Below are positions 34,149 through 43,502 of a DNA stretch of 64,000 nt, piece after piece; the first letter of the stretch is position 1; the number at the start of each line of letters is the position of its first letter. A model generated the notes under the pieces. The model made no database searches. It saw only the letters and a program-made list of their open reading frames with translations, and had not been told where the DNA came from. A program made the position numbers and the translations under genes. This DNA is from Sphingomonas ginsenosidivorax (GTDB taxonomy: Bacteria > Pseudomonadota > Alphaproteobacteria > Sphingomonadales > Sphingomonadaceae), in the NCBI RefSeq assembly GCF_007995065.1, contig NZ_VOQR01000001.1, forward strand, positions 2,917,001 through 2,981,000. Reading direction: 5' to 3'.

Positions 34149-34928
34149 CTAGCCCCGCCGCCGCCCGCGCATCATCTTCCTGAGCTTCCCCGGCATCCAC
34201 CGCGCGGCGAACGCCATCCGGTGCGCGGTCTTGCCGACATAGGTGTGAAGCCGCTCGCCGTGGACCGCATCCCAGGCGGCCTGCGCCACCGCCTCGACCC
34301 CGGTCAGCTCCATCCCCGCCGCGGTCACGGTCTCGCGGATCGATCGGTTGGTCGCCGCGGTGGCGGTGTTGAGCAACGGCGTGTCGATGAAGCTCGGGAT
34401 GATCGAACGCACCCGGATCCGCTCCGCCGCCCATTCGCCGTCCAGCGCCTCGGTCAAGGCGCGCACCCCGAACTTGGTCGCCGAATAAGGCGCGAGCCCC
34501 GACGAGCCGTAGATCGCCGAGGCCGACGCGGTGTTGAGCAGGCACGATCCCGGTGTCCGCTTCAGATAGGCATGGCCGATCTTCGCACCGTTGATCGCGC
34601 CGACCAGGTTGATCGCGACCACCCGGTCGATCTCGTCGAAACTGGTCATCGCGAGTGGCCCGCCCGATCCGATCCCGGCATTGTTGAACAACACGTCGAG
34701 CCCGCCGCCACCGGTGAACGCATCGAGCGACGCGACCCAGGCGTCGCGGTCGCAAACGTCCATGACATAGGTCTCGGCCATCCCCGCCGGCAGCAGCGCC
34801 TGCGTGGCGGCGAGCCCCGCCCGGTCGACATCGGCAAGACCCACGCGCCAGCCGCGCCCAGCAAACAACACAGCGGTCGCGCGCCCGATGCCCGAGCCGC
34901 CGCCGGTGATGAAGATAGTCTGGGTCAT
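34149..34928 (-). CDS. SDR family NAD(P)-dependent oxidoreductase
   Basis: 259 residues. Cofactor loop TGGGSGIGRATAV (residues 8-20), NNAGIG, Ser in LNTASASAIYG and catalytic YSATKFG. An Asp after the second strand (GLADVDRAG) suggests NAD(H) preference. The C-terminus ends in a basic tail with HTYVGKTAHRMAF, seen in a group of SDRs annotated as short-chain alcohol dehydrogenases. GAGAGGGGCC lies just before the ATG at 34928. It is divergent from the ABC importer. Substrate unknown. Confidence 0.88.
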   Translation of the reverse strand: MTQTIFITGGGSGIGRATAVLFAGRGWRVGLADVDRAGLAATQALLPAGMAETYVMDVCDRDAWVASLDAFTGGGGLDVLFNNAGIGSGGPLAMTSFDEIDRVVAINLVGAINGAKIGHAYLKRTPGSCLLNTASASAIYGSSGLAPYSATKFGVRALTEALDGEWAAERIRVRSIIPSFIDTPLLNTATAATNRSIRETVTAAGMELTGVEAVAQAAWDAVHGERLHTYVGKTAHRMAFAARWMPGKLRKMMRGRRRG

Positions 34929-34978
34929 GGCCCCTCTCCGTTTGATTTTGTCCCCTGCATCCCGCATCCCTTCCCCAG

Positions 34979-35740
34979 ATGCCAGCGCTTTCCCCCGCCC
35001 TCGCCTTCGACGGTGTAACCCGACGCTACGACAATACGATCGCGGTCGACGACGTCTCGGTGGCAATCGCGGGCGGCAGTTTCGTCGCGCTCGTGGGCAC
35101 ATCCGGCTCGGGCAAGTCGACCCTGCTCAAGACGCTCAACCGGCTCGTCGAACCGAGCGCCGGCCGCGTGACCATAGACGGCATCGATGTCGCCGACGGC
35201 CCTGCGCCCGCAGTGCGGCGGCGGATCGGCTATGTGTTCCAGACGATCGGGCTGTTCCCGCACATGACCGTCGCCGAGAACATCGCGATCGCGCTCCGGA
35301 TCGCAGGCCGCGACGAGCCCGACCGGGTCGGCGAACTGCTCGACCTGGTCGACCTGCCGCGCGCGGTGGCAACTCGGATGCCCGACGCGCTGTCGGGCGG
35401 GCAACGCCAGCGCGTCGCCATCGCCCGGGCCCTCGCGCCGGGCGCGAAGATCCTGCTGCTCGACGAGGCGTTCGGCGCGCTCGATCCGGTCACCCGCGAT
35501 GCGCTCGGCACCGCGATCCGAAGCCTGCACGAACGCCTCGGCCTGACCACGATCCTCGTCACGCACGACATGGCCGAGGCACTGCTGCTGGCCGATCGCG
35601 TGCTGGTGATGAAGGCCGGGCGGATCGTCGCCGACGCGACCCCCGGCGCGCTGCTCGCCGGACAGGGCGGTGCGGAGGCGCAGGCGCTGGTCCAGGTGCC
35701 GCGCGATCAGGCCGAGCGACTGGCGGCACTGACGCCATGA
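34979..35740 (+). CDS. ABC importer ATP-binding subunit (OpuCA/EgtV-like)
   Basis: 253 residues. Walker A GTSGSGKST, Q-loop FQTIGLFPHMTVAEN, signature LSGGQRQRVAIARAL, Walker B ILLLDEAFGALD, H-loop VTHDMAEAL. The QTIGLFPHMTV segment is typical of the quaternary-amine/ergothioneine importer ATPases. No ribosome site is visible before the ATG at 34979, so a leaderless transcript is possible. The TGA overlaps the ATG of the fused permease gene. The C-terminal CBS pair of full OpuCA proteins is missing. Confidence 0.9.
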   Translation: MPALSPALAFDGVTRRYDNTIAVDDVSVAIAGGSFVALVGTSGSGKSTLLKTLNRLVEPSAGRVTIDGIDVADGPAPAVRRRIGYVFQTIGLFPHMTVAENIAIALRIAGRDEPDRVGELLDLVDLPRAVATRMPDALSGGQRQRVAIARALAPGAKILLLDEAFGALDPVTRDALGTAIRSLHERLGLTTILVTHDMAEALLLADRVLVMKAGRIVADATPGALLAGQGGAEAQALVQVPRDQAERLAALTP

Positions 35741-37275
35741 CCGCCTTCCTCGACGCCCTCACCCGCGTGCCGCCCCTCCTCGCCGCGCATGTCGTGCTGT
35801 CGGCGTGCGCGCTGCTGCTGGGGATCGCGATCAGCGTGCCGCTCGGGATCTGGTCGGCGCGCAACCCGACCGTCGCGCGCGTCTCGCTCGGCTTCGCGAG
35901 CCTCGTGCAGACCATCCCGAGCCTCGCGCTGCTCGCGCTCTTCTATCCGGTACTGCTCAGCCTGTCGGCGCTGGTCGGCGGCGGGATTCCGGCGCTCGGC
36001 TTCCTGCCGTCGCTGATCGCGCTGACGCTCTATGCGCTGCTCCCGATCCTCCGCAACGCGGTGGCGGGGCTGGACGGGATCGATCCGGCGGTGCTGCAGG
36101 CCGCCGACGCGGTCGGCATGACGCCGGGGCAAAAGCTGCGCTTGGTCGAAGCGCCGCTGGTCGCACCGGTGCTGGTGGCGGGCATCCGCACCGCGGCGGT
36201 CTGGACGATCGGCGCCGCGACGCTGTCGACCACGGTCGGCCAGCCGAGTCTGGGCGACATGATCTTCGCCGGGCTGCAGACGCAGAACTGGGCGCTAGTG
36301 CTCGCCGGCTGCGTGTCGGCGGCGGGATTGGCGCTCGCGGTCGACGCGCTGATTGGCGCGATCGAGCGCGGCATTGCGACGCGCCGCCGCTGGCTGTGGA
36401 TGGCGAGCACGGCCCTGCTGGCGATCGGCACGCTGGCGGCGACCGCCCCGCTCTGGGCGCACGCCGGCAAGGGCCGCACCGTCGTCGTCGGCGCCAAGAA
36501 CTTCTCCGAACAATATATCCTCGCGCGGCTGATCGGCGACCGGCTCGAACGCGCCGGGTACGCCGTCGAGTATCGCGACGGGCTCGGCTCGGCGGTGGTG
36601 CTCGGCGCGGTCGCGGGTGGCGATATCGACGTCTATGTCGATTATGCCGGCACGATCTGGACCAACGCGATGAAGCGCACCGACGTGCCCGATCGCCCCG
36701 CGATGGTCGCGGCGATCGGCGCATGGACGAAGCGGACCAGCGGCGTCCGGCTGGTCGGCGCGCTCGGGTTCGAGAACGCCTATGCGTTCGCGATGCACAG
36801 CGACGACGCGCGGCGGCGGGGGATATCGAATCTCGACGATCTTGCCCGGGCATCGCCCGGACTGAAACTCGGCAGCGACCTGGAGTTTCTCGAGCGGCCC
36901 GAATGGGCGGCGGTGTCGCGCGCCTATCCGCTGCGCTTCGCCGCGGCGACGCCGTACAGCCCGACCTTCATGTACCGCGCGCTGGAGAGCCGCGCGGTCG
37001 ACGTCATCTCCGCCTTCTCGTCCGACGGCCGGATCGCGGCGGACCGGCTCACCGTGCTGAGCGACCCCCGCCACGCGATCCCGGGCTATGACGGGATCCT
37101 GCTCGTCGCGCCCAAACGCGCAGCCGATGCGAAGTTCGTCGCCGCGCTGCAGCCGCTGGTCGGGCGTATCCCGGTCGAGGCGATGCGGACGGCGAACTAC
37201 CAGGTCGATCGCGATACGGACAAGCAGACGCCCGAGGCCGCGGCCAAGTGGCTGGCCGGGAAAGTGGGCCTCTAA
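35737..37275 (+). CDS. Fused permease and substrate-binding protein of a glycine-betaine/ergothioneine-type ABC importer
   Basis: 512 residues. Residues about 1-215 are an OpuCB-like permease with six helices (VPLGIWSARNP, QTIPSLALLALFYP, ADAVGMTPGQKLRLVEAPL as the coupling loop, WTIGAATLSTTVGQPSLG). After one more helix (about 222-243), residues 246-512 are an OpuCC/OsmX-type binding domain (TVVVGAKNFSEQYILARLI, GDIDVYVDYAGTIW, EFLERPEW). The same fusion occurs in the ergothioneine importer EgtU and in some betaine/carnitine importers, so the ligand could be ergothioneine, betaine or choline. Translationally coupled to the ATPase gene. Confidence 0.88.
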   Translation: MTAFLDALTRVPPLLAAHVVLSACALLLGIAISVPLGIWSARNPTVARVSLGFASLVQTIPSLALLALFYPVLLSLSALVGGGIPALGFLPSLIALTLYALLPILRNAVAGLDGIDPAVLQAADAVGMTPGQKLRLVEAPLVAPVLVAGIRTAAVWTIGAATLSTTVGQPSLGDMIFAGLQTQNWALVLAGCVSAAGLALAVDALIGAIERGIATRRRWLWMASTALLAIGTLAATAPLWAHAGKGRTVVVGAKNFSEQYILARLIGDRLERAGYAVEYRDGLGSAVVLGAVAGGDIDVYVDYAGTIWTNAMKRTDVPDRPAMVAAIGAWTKRTSGVRLVGALGFENAYAFAMHSDDARRRGISNLDDLARASPGLKLGSDLEFLERPEWAAVSRAYPLRFAAATPYSPTFMYRALESRAVDVISAFSSDGRIAADRLTVLSDPRHAIPGYDGILLVAPKRAADAKFVAALQPLVGRIPVEAMRTANYQVDRDTDKQTPEAAAKWLAGKVGL

Positions 37276-37276
37276 C

Positions 37277-37365
37277 CGTCATGCTGAACTTGGTTCAGCA
37301 TCCACTTCTCCCCCAGCGGTAGCGCTTGGGGAGAAGTAGACCCTGAAACGAGTTCAGGGTGACGG
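37277..37365 (+). repeat. Palindromic repeat family F, copy 4
   Basis: Begins CGTCATGCTGAACTTGGTTC and ends CTGAAACGAGTTCAGGGTGACGG, with CCACTTCTCCC / GGGAGAAGT inner arms. It fills the gap between the convergent importer and TonB-receptor genes and probably terminates both. Confidence 0.82.
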
Positions 37366-37369
37366 GGTT

Positions 37370-39955
37370 CTAGAAGAACAGCTTCCGCACGCTGATTCGC
37401 ACCGTCCTGCCCAGCGCATCCAGATAGTCCGGTTGGAAGCTGATCGGCGTCGCCCCCGTCGCATCGCGCACCCGCTGGCGACTGTTGAACACGTTGTCGA
37501 CCGACAAGGTCACGCGCATGCCCCGCACCCAGGGATGCGCCTTCACCAGGTTCAACTGCTGGCCTAAGTCACCGAACAGCCGCAGGCTCGCGGTCGCCAG
37601 TCCCGAGAAGGCGAGCGTTTCGGGCGCGGCGATGGTACCGCCGTTGACGCGCGTCCCATTCGCGTAGTTCGCCGACAACCGCACGCCGACGCCGTTGTTG
37701 CTGTAGCCCGCCTGGGCCTCGATCTCGTGCCGCGACTGGCCGCCATTCGCGCCGATCGCATCGCCGTTGAGCAGGTCGAGGCTCGGGCCGCCCTGCTGGA
37801 CCAGCACACGGTTGGTGAAATTCCAGGTGTGATAGACCGCGAACTGTACGCGACCCCCGCCCTGCCCCCCGCCGCGGCCACCGCCGCCGAAACCACGGCC
37901 GCCCCCGCCGCCGCCACCACCGGGGCCGCGCGCAACGCCCTCCCGGGTTCCGCCTGCGCCTGCACCCTCTGGCCGGCCACGAAACCCGCCCGGCGGCGCC
38001 AGCCCCTCGAACGGGTTGGGCCCGGTCCCGGCGCGATAGGCCTCGAGCTCCTTCTGGATCTTCGACTTGATCGGCGCGGAGAAGTTGATCCCCCAGCGCA
38101 GTTCCGAGCGTTCGCTGCGCGCGAAATTGATCGGGCGCTGGTCGACGCGCAGCAGATTGCCGCTCGCGTCGCGCGTGAAGCGGTCGGGAAACGCCGCCTC
38201 GATCGCCGCGGTCGGCGTCGGGAACGACGCGATCGGATTGTCGGTCCGCGAACTGACGTAATTGGCGGTCAGGTTGATGTCGCGCTTGGTCCAGGGCTTC
38301 AGCGTGAGGCCCAGCTTCTTCACATGGTTGTTGTCCGCGATCAGGTTGGGGTTGCCGCCGCTGATCGCGGTGACGGTCGCGGTCGTGCCCTGGATGTAAT
38401 CGAAGATGCGGACGTTGGGCCGCGTGATCGACGGGTTGCCGAGCTGCTGCGCGGACGGCGCCTGGTCGGTGTCAGTCGCCGACGCGATCACGCGGACGCC
38501 CTCGATCGGCGACCAGTTGGCGCCGTAGCCGAGCGTGGTCAGCGTGCCGAAATCGGAAAGATGATCCTCCGCCAGATTGAAGTTGGCGGACAGGGTGCCG
38601 AGGAAGCCGAGCACGTCCTTCGACCGGCTCGCGATCGGCACGTCGACATTGACCTGGCCGTTGACGGTGTCGCGCGACACCTGCCCCGTCGAGGTGAGCC
38701 CGGCGCGGTACGACCGGCTGCTGAAGTCGGCGGTCTCGGCGCCCAGTTTGATGCTCGTCGACACCGCGCCGGCCGGCAGTGCGAACAGCGTCCCGTTGAG
38801 CAGCGCATCGACTCCGCCGGTACTCTGCTTGGCATAGGCGCGGTTGCCCGGCGCTGCGGCGATGTCGGCGGCGGTCAGCCGGGCCAGCGTCGCGGTCGGG
38901 TCGTTTGCGGTCAGCCGCGCCTGGAACGCGCTCGCGTCGACGCCCGTCTCGCTGAACGTCTGCGTGTCGCTGCGGTCGTAATTGCCGGTCACCGACCAGC
39001 GCCATGTCCCCAGCCCGCCGTTTATCGTCGTGCCCAGATGCGCCGCGATCGAGGAACTGCTCTGCGCGAGCGGGAGGAAGCCGGGATCGTCGAGCGCGCG
39101 GCTGACGCTCGTCCCGTTCGCCAGCGTCAGGTTGGCGGTCGGCAGCCCGTTCAGGCTCTTGCTGTCGGTCGATTCGAGCCGCGCGTTGATCGTCGCCCCG
39201 ACATTGCCGAAGATGTTCTGCGCATAGACCGCGTTGGCGCTGGTCGTGCGGCTCGACCCGAGCAATGTCCGATACGGCGTCGGGTCGATCACCGCGCCGC
39301 TCGCCCCCACCGCGGTCGTCGGCGTCGGGATGATGTCGCGTTCGGATTCGGTCAGCGCCGAGCTCTGCGTGTGATCCAGATGCAGGTTCATCCGCTTGTC
39401 GCGCGCAATGCCGAGCAGGTCGATCGTCCCCTGCGGCGTGTTGCGCCCGCCTTCGGTCGCGAACCGGTCGTTGGCCTCGAGCGTCGCCGCGCGGAAGCGG
39501 CGGCGCAGCACGAAGTTCACGACCTTCTGGTCGGCGCGATAGCCGTATTTGAGCGCGACCTCCTCGGGCAGGATGTCGACGCGCTGGATCGCCTCGGTAG
39601 GGATGTCGCGGATCTCGGCGAAGCTCGATATCCGGCGGCCGTTGAGCAGCACCACCGGCGCGCCGCCGCTACCGCGTCCGCTGGTCGTCTGCGGACTGAG
39701 TTCGGCGAGCAGGTCCGATATCGTGCTGACGCCATAGGAGCGGATGTCCGCGGGCCCCAGCTGCTGGTCGGGCGGGATGTCACCGATCACCGCGCCGGGC
39801 AGGTTGCGCTGGCCGGTGACGATGATGTCGGGCTCGTCCGAATTGCCCTCGTCCTGCGCCGCGGGGGCTGCCGGCGAGGCGGCCGGCGCCGGAGCCTGTT
39901 GCGCGATCGCAAGCGTCGGCATGCTCGCCGCCAGAAACAAACCCAAACGCCGCAT
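37370..39955 (-). CDS. TonB-dependent receptor with Gly-rich segment
   Basis: 861-residue outer-membrane receptor. Signal peptide residues 1-18 (FLAASMPTLAIAQ), an Ala/Pro-rich spacer, then the TonB-box-like EPDIIVTGQRN, plug domain (GGAPVVLLNGRRISSFAEIR) and a beta-barrel ending in an aromatic residue (RISVRKLFF). Residues about 640-690 hold a striking Gly/Arg-rich run (GGGGGGGGRGFGGGGRGGG), predicted to be a surface loop or turn. GGGGGAG precedes the ATG at 39955. The ligand is unknown; no siderophore or sugar genes are adjacent. Confidence 0.92.
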   Translation of the reverse strand: MRRLGLFLAASMPTLAIAQQAPAPAASPAAPAAQDEGNSDEPDIIVTGQRNLPGAVIGDIPPDQQLGPADIRSYGVSTISDLLAELSPQTTSGRGSGGAPVVLLNGRRISSFAEIRDIPTEAIQRVDILPEEVALKYGYRADQKVVNFVLRRRFRAATLEANDRFATEGGRNTPQGTIDLLGIARDKRMNLHLDHTQSSALTESERDIIPTPTTAVGASGAVIDPTPYRTLLGSSRTTSANAVYAQNIFGNVGATINARLESTDSKSLNGLPTANLTLANGTSVSRALDDPGFLPLAQSSSSIAAHLGTTINGGLGTWRWSVTGNYDRSDTQTFSETGVDASAFQARLTANDPTATLARLTAADIAAAPGNRAYAKQSTGGVDALLNGTLFALPAGAVSTSIKLGAETADFSSRSYRAGLTSTGQVSRDTVNGQVNVDVPIASRSKDVLGFLGTLSANFNLAEDHLSDFGTLTTLGYGANWSPIEGVRVIASATDTDQAPSAQQLGNPSITRPNVRIFDYIQGTTATVTAISGGNPNLIADNNHVKKLGLTLKPWTKRDINLTANYVSSRTDNPIASFPTPTAAIEAAFPDRFTRDASGNLLRVDQRPINFARSERSELRWGINFSAPIKSKIQKELEAYRAGTGPNPFEGLAPPGGFRGRPEGAGAGGTREGVARGPGGGGGGGGRGFGGGGRGGGQGGGRVQFAVYHTWNFTNRVLVQQGGPSLDLLNGDAIGANGGQSRHEIEAQAGYSNNGVGVRLSANYANGTRVNGGTIAAPETLAFSGLATASLRLFGDLGQQLNLVKAHPWVRGMRVTLSVDNVFNSRQRVRDATGATPISFQPDYLDALGRTVRISVRKLFF

Positions 39956-39988
39956 GAAAACTCCCCCGATACGCATCAGGACCGCCTA

Positions 39989-40017
39989 GTCGGCAATTGT
40001 CGCAAGATTATGCCGAC
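39989..40017. promoter_or_regulatory. Inverted repeat upstream of the TonB receptor gene
   Basis: GTCGGCA (39989-39995) and TGCCGAC (40011-40017) are exact complements with a 15-base spacer, starting 34 bases upstream of the receptor ATG. It could be an operator of the receptor gene. Short arms, so this may be chance. Confidence 0.25.
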
Positions 40018-40150
40018 CGGGCCGAGCCCGGATCGGGCGGGGTTCGGCTGTGAAAACCCCATTTCCGGTTTTTGAAACGCCGTTAAGGATTGCAGGATAG
40101 CCGATGAGACCTGGATGCGAGGGGCTCGGAACACGGTGAGAAGCGGCTTG

Positions 40151-41233
40151 ATGCGGTGGCGACTTGCCCCGGCCCTGTTGGCGTCTCTGCTCGTGTCCCT
40201 GCTCGCGACCCCCGCCTTTGCGGCGTGCAGCGTCAGGACGACGACCGCAGTCGATCTCGGCACCTATTCCCCCGCGGCGGTGCGGCAGACCGTCGTGCCG
40301 TACAGGCCCGCGTCGAGCGGCTTCGGCTGTTCGGCCGCGATCCTGTCGCTGCTCAGCTCGGACTATGCGCGCGCGACGGTGTCCGCGGCGACGCCGCTGA
40401 AGCTGACCTCGACCACCGATGCGACCAGGTCGGTGACCTATACGCTGGCGGCCGATTCCGCCGGCGCGAACCCGATCAGCCCGGGAACCGCTTTCGTCTT
40501 CAAGGGGCCGTCGGTGAACCTGCTGGGCCTGCTCGGCGACGCCAGCGACGTGAAGGTGTATGTCCGCCCGACCAGCACCGACCCCGTGCCGCCCGGGATC
40601 TACAAGGGCGACTTCAAGATCACTTGGGCATGGCAATTCTGTTCATTGCTCGGCGTGAACCTGCTCGGCGCCGAGATCTGTCTCGTGAACGACACGAGCG
40701 CCAGCGCGTCCAACACCACCGCCACGATCTCCATCACGCTGACGCTGACGGCCAACCCGGTGCAGATGGTCATCGCCACGACGACAGTATGGGACCCGCA
40801 GTCGAACACCGCCAATCCCCGCGCCACGCCGGGCAGCCGGCAGCGCACGACGGTGACGGTCAGCAACCCCGATATCGCGACGCTCGACGCGAACTCGCTG
40901 AGGATCGTGCTGCCGACCCCGGCCAAGGGCGTGGTCGCGCTGGACGGCGACAAGACCCCGGCGAACGCAGTGGTCACGACGAGCGACGGCACCCCGGCGT
41001 CCAATCTGGCGCTGACCTATACGGCGTCGAACAGCAGCAGCGACGATGTCGAATTCTCCAACAACGTCAATTTCGACCTGGTCACCGAGCCTTGGACGTA
41101 CCAGCCGGCACCCGGCAACGCCGCCGCGCAGGCCGCGATCACCGCGATCCGCTTCCGTCCGCGCGGCACGATGGCGGCGGGGTCGAGCTTCAGCGTCTCG
41201 ATGCCCTATTCGGTATCGCTGCTCGGCCCATAA
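40151..41233 (+). CDS. Exported SCPU-like (spore coat protein U domain) protein
   Basis: 360 residues. Signal peptide residues 1-25 (LLASLLVSLLATPAFA) then a Cys-start mature chain, CSVRTTTAVDLGTYSPAAV, which resembles SCPU/fimbrial-like domains with the pattern C...G.Y.P. Cys pairs (about 25/60 and 163/176) could form disulfides. The second half (from about 210) is beta-rich Thr/Ser/Asn sequence. Secretion by a chaperone-usher-like route would be usual for SCPU proteins, but no usher or chaperone gene is near. The start at 40151 was chosen to place the signal peptide at the N-terminus. Confidence 0.55.
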   Translation: MRWRLAPALLASLLVSLLATPAFAACSVRTTTAVDLGTYSPAAVRQTVVPYRPASSGFGCSAAILSLLSSDYARATVSAATPLKLTSTTDATRSVTYTLAADSAGANPISPGTAFVFKGPSVNLLGLLGDASDVKVYVRPTSTDPVPPGIYKGDFKITWAWQFCSLLGVNLLGAEICLVNDTSASASNTTATISITLTLTANPVQMVIATTTVWDPQSNTANPRATPGSRQRTTVTVSNPDIATLDANSLRIVLPTPAKGVVALDGDKTPANAVVTTSDGTPASNLALTYTASNSSSDDVEFSNNVNFDLVTEPWTYQPAPGNAAAQAAITAIRFRPRGTMAAGSSFSVSMPYSVSLLGP

Positions 41234-41301
41234 TCAACCTGGGTTGTAATCACTGCCCTTTCCCTCGACACTCGCGCGCACAACCGAACGGGAGAGCAGG
41301 A

Positions 41302-42957
41302 TTGGCAGCGGCAGTAAACGAGGGCACGCCCGCGCGGCAGAGCGAGCGGATGATCATCATAGCCTCGTCGCTGGGTACCGTCTTCGAATGGTATGATTTC
41401 TACCTCTACGGCCTGCTCGCGACGATCATCACCGCGCAGTTTTTTTCGGGCGTCAACGAGACCACCGGGTTCATCTTCGCGCTCGCGGCGTTCGCGGCGG
41501 GGTTCGCGGTGCGGCCGTTCGGCGCGCTGGTGTTCGGGCGGATCGGCGACATGGTCGGGCGCAAGAACACCTTCCTCGTCACGATGGGGATCATGGGCGT
41601 CTCGACCTTCGTCGTCGGGCTGCTGCCGAGCTATGCGACGATGGGCGTCGCGGCACCGGTGCTGCTCGTCCTGCTCCGCTTGCTCCAGGGCCTCGCGCTC
41701 GGCGGCGAATATGGCGGAGCCGCCACCTATGTCGCCGAGCATGCGCCACCGCACCGGCGCGGGCTGCACACCAGCTTCATACAGACCACCGCGACGCTGG
41801 GGCTGTTCGCCGCCCTGCTGATGGTGATCGGCGTGCGCACGCTGGTCGGCGAACCGGCGTTCGCCGCCTGGGGCTGGCGCGTGCCGTTCCTCGCCTCGAT
41901 CCTGCTGCTCGCGGTGTCGCTGTGGATCCGCATGCAGCTCGCCGAAAGCCCGGTGTTCCAGAAGATGAAGGACGAAGGCACGGTGTCGAAGGCGCCGCTG
42001 ACCGAAGCGTTCGCGAAATGGGGCAACCTCAAGATCGTGCTGATCGCGCTGTTCGGCGCGGTGATGGGTCAGGGCGTGGTCTGGTATACGGGCCAGTTCT
42101 ACGCGTTGTTCTTCCTCGAGAAGACGCTGCGCGTCGACGGTGCGACGACCAACATCCTGATCGCGATCGCGCTGCTGATCGCGACCCCGGCGTTCGTCTT
42201 CTTCGGCTGGCTCAGCGACAGGATCGGGCGCAAGCCGATCATCCTCACCGGCTGCCTGCTGGCTGCCGTCACCTATTTCCCGCTGTTCCACGGCCTGTCG
42301 CGCGCAGCCAATCCGGCCCTCTACGCCGCGCAGGCTAACGCGCCCGTGACCGTCGTTGCCGACCCCGGCGAATGCTCGGTGCAGTTCGATCCGATCGGCA
42401 AGAACAAGTTCGATTCGAGCTCATGCGACATCGCCAAGGCGTATCTGGCAAAGGCCGGCGTCTCGTACGAGAATGTCGCCGCGCCCGCAGGCACGCTCGC
42501 AACGATCCGGATCGGCGGGACCGTGGTCGAAACGGTCGATCCGCGCCAGGTGACGGGCGCCGCACGCGCCGATGCAATCAAGGCGTTCGGGGTCCGCGCA
42601 AAGGCTGCGCTGTCCGCGGTCGGCTATCCCGAAAAGGCCGATATCACGGCGATGAACAAGCCGCTCGTCGTGTTCTACCTCACGATCCTCGTCCTCTACG
42701 TGACGATGGTCTACGGCCCGATCGCGGCGTTGCTGGTCGAGCTGTTCCCGACGCGGATCCGCTACACCTCGATGTCGCTGCCCTATCATATCGGCAATGG
42801 CTGGTTCGGCGGGTTCCTGCCGACGACCGCGTTCGCGATGGTCGCGGCGACGGGGAACATCTATTACGGGCTCTGGTATCCCGTCGTCGCCGCGGCGGCC
42901 ACGGTCGCGATCGGACTGTTCCTGCTGCCCGAGACGTTCCGCCGGTCGCTCGACTAG
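41302..42957 (+). CDS. MHS family MFS transporter (metabolite:H+ symporter)
   Basis: 551 residues, 12 predicted helices. Marks are ASSLGTVFEWYDFYLYG, RPFGALVFGRIGDMVGRKNTF, GLALGGEYGGAATYVAEHAP and WLSDRIGRKPI, all of the ProP/ShiA-like MHS group. An extra soluble loop of about 110 residues (about 330-440, with two Cys near 365 and 380) is inserted between the two helices after TM8-TM9. TTG at 41302 with GGAGAGCAGGA upstream is used; ATG at 41350 is possible. It precedes the tyrosine-catabolism operon on the same strand and may import an aromatic or organic acid. Confidence 0.88.
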   Translation: MAAAVNEGTPARQSERMIIIASSLGTVFEWYDFYLYGLLATIITAQFFSGVNETTGFIFALAAFAAGFAVRPFGALVFGRIGDMVGRKNTFLVTMGIMGVSTFVVGLLPSYATMGVAAPVLLVLLRLLQGLALGGEYGGAATYVAEHAPPHRRGLHTSFIQTTATLGLFAALLMVIGVRTLVGEPAFAAWGWRVPFLASILLLAVSLWIRMQLAESPVFQKMKDEGTVSKAPLTEAFAKWGNLKIVLIALFGAVMGQGVVWYTGQFYALFFLEKTLRVDGATTNILIAIALLIATPAFVFFGWLSDRIGRKPIILTGCLLAAVTYFPLFHGLSRAANPALYAAQANAPVTVVADPGECSVQFDPIGKNKFDSSSCDIAKAYLAKAGVSYENVAAPAGTLATIRIGGTVVETVDPRQVTGAARADAIKAFGVRAKAALSAVGYPEKADITAMNKPLVVFYLTILVLYVTMVYGPIAALLVELFPTRIRYTSMSLPYHIGNGWFGGFLPTTAFAMVAATGNIYYGLWYPVVAAAATVAIGLFLLPETFRRSLD

Positions 42958-42980
42958 CGCGTTCGCACGCGGTTCGAGCG

Positions 42981-43439
42981 TCAGTCCAGCGCGGCGGTCG
43001 CCGCATCGATCCGCCGCAGCATCGCCACGAACCCGGCGATCTCCTCCGCCCCGAACCCGGCGAAGATCCGCGCCTCCAGGTCGCGCGCCTTGGGCGCGAC
43101 GTCGGCATAGAGCGCGCGCCCCGCCCCGGTCAGCACGAGCAGGTGCGAGCGCTTGTCGCCAGGGTTGTCGCACCGGTCGAGCAGGCCGCGCTCGACCAGT
43201 CCGATCGCCGCGCGGCTGACCGTCACCTTGTCCATCCGCGTACGCTGCCCGATCTCGCCCTGGCTGATCCCGCCCGTCTCGGCGACCACCGCGACCAGCC
43301 GCCATTGCGGGATCGTCAGTCCGAACAGCGCCTCGTACGCGCGCGCGACACGCTCGCTGACCAGGTTCGACGTGTAGGACAGGCGGAACGGGATGAAGTC
43401 GTCGAGGACGAGGGGGCGGACGGTCGGTTGGGCGGTCAT
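42981..43439 (-). CDS. MarR family transcriptional regulator
   Basis: 152 residues. Winged helix with GLTIPQWRLVAVVAETGGIS, GEIGQRTRMDKVTVSRAAIGLVERGLLDR, and the beta wing GDKRSHLLVLTGAGRAL. It is divergent from hpd across 85 bases that hold two inverted repeats, so it most likely represses the homogentisate operon and itself, perhaps responding to an aromatic intermediate. Target and ligand are inferred from position. Confidence 0.9.
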   Translation of the reverse strand: MTAQPTVRPLVLDDFIPFRLSYTSNLVSERVARAYEALFGLTIPQWRLVAVVAETGGISQGEIGQRTRMDKVTVSRAAIGLVERGLLDRCDNPGDKRSHLLVLTGAGRALYADVAPKARDLEARIFAGFGAEEIAGFVAMLRRIDAATAALD

Positions 43440-43482
43440 AGCGAGATGGTAACGGTTGACACCATCGCCGCAACCCGACAAA

Positions 43483-43502
43483 TTGGTATCAACAGATACT
43501 AA
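43483..43502. promoter_or_regulatory. Putative MarR operator between marR gene and hpd
   Basis: TTGGTATC-AACA-GATACTAA matches as a near-perfect palindrome (7 of 8 in each arm), centred about 33 bases upstream of the hpd ATG. A second inverted pair, GATGGT (43445-43450) and ACCATC (43461-43466), overlaps the marR 5' side. Size and symmetry fit MarR dimers. Confidence 0.5.

Noticed and set aside
37727..40075. 782-codon plus-strand frame
   Set aside because: Antisense to the TonB receptor gene; no recognisable domain.
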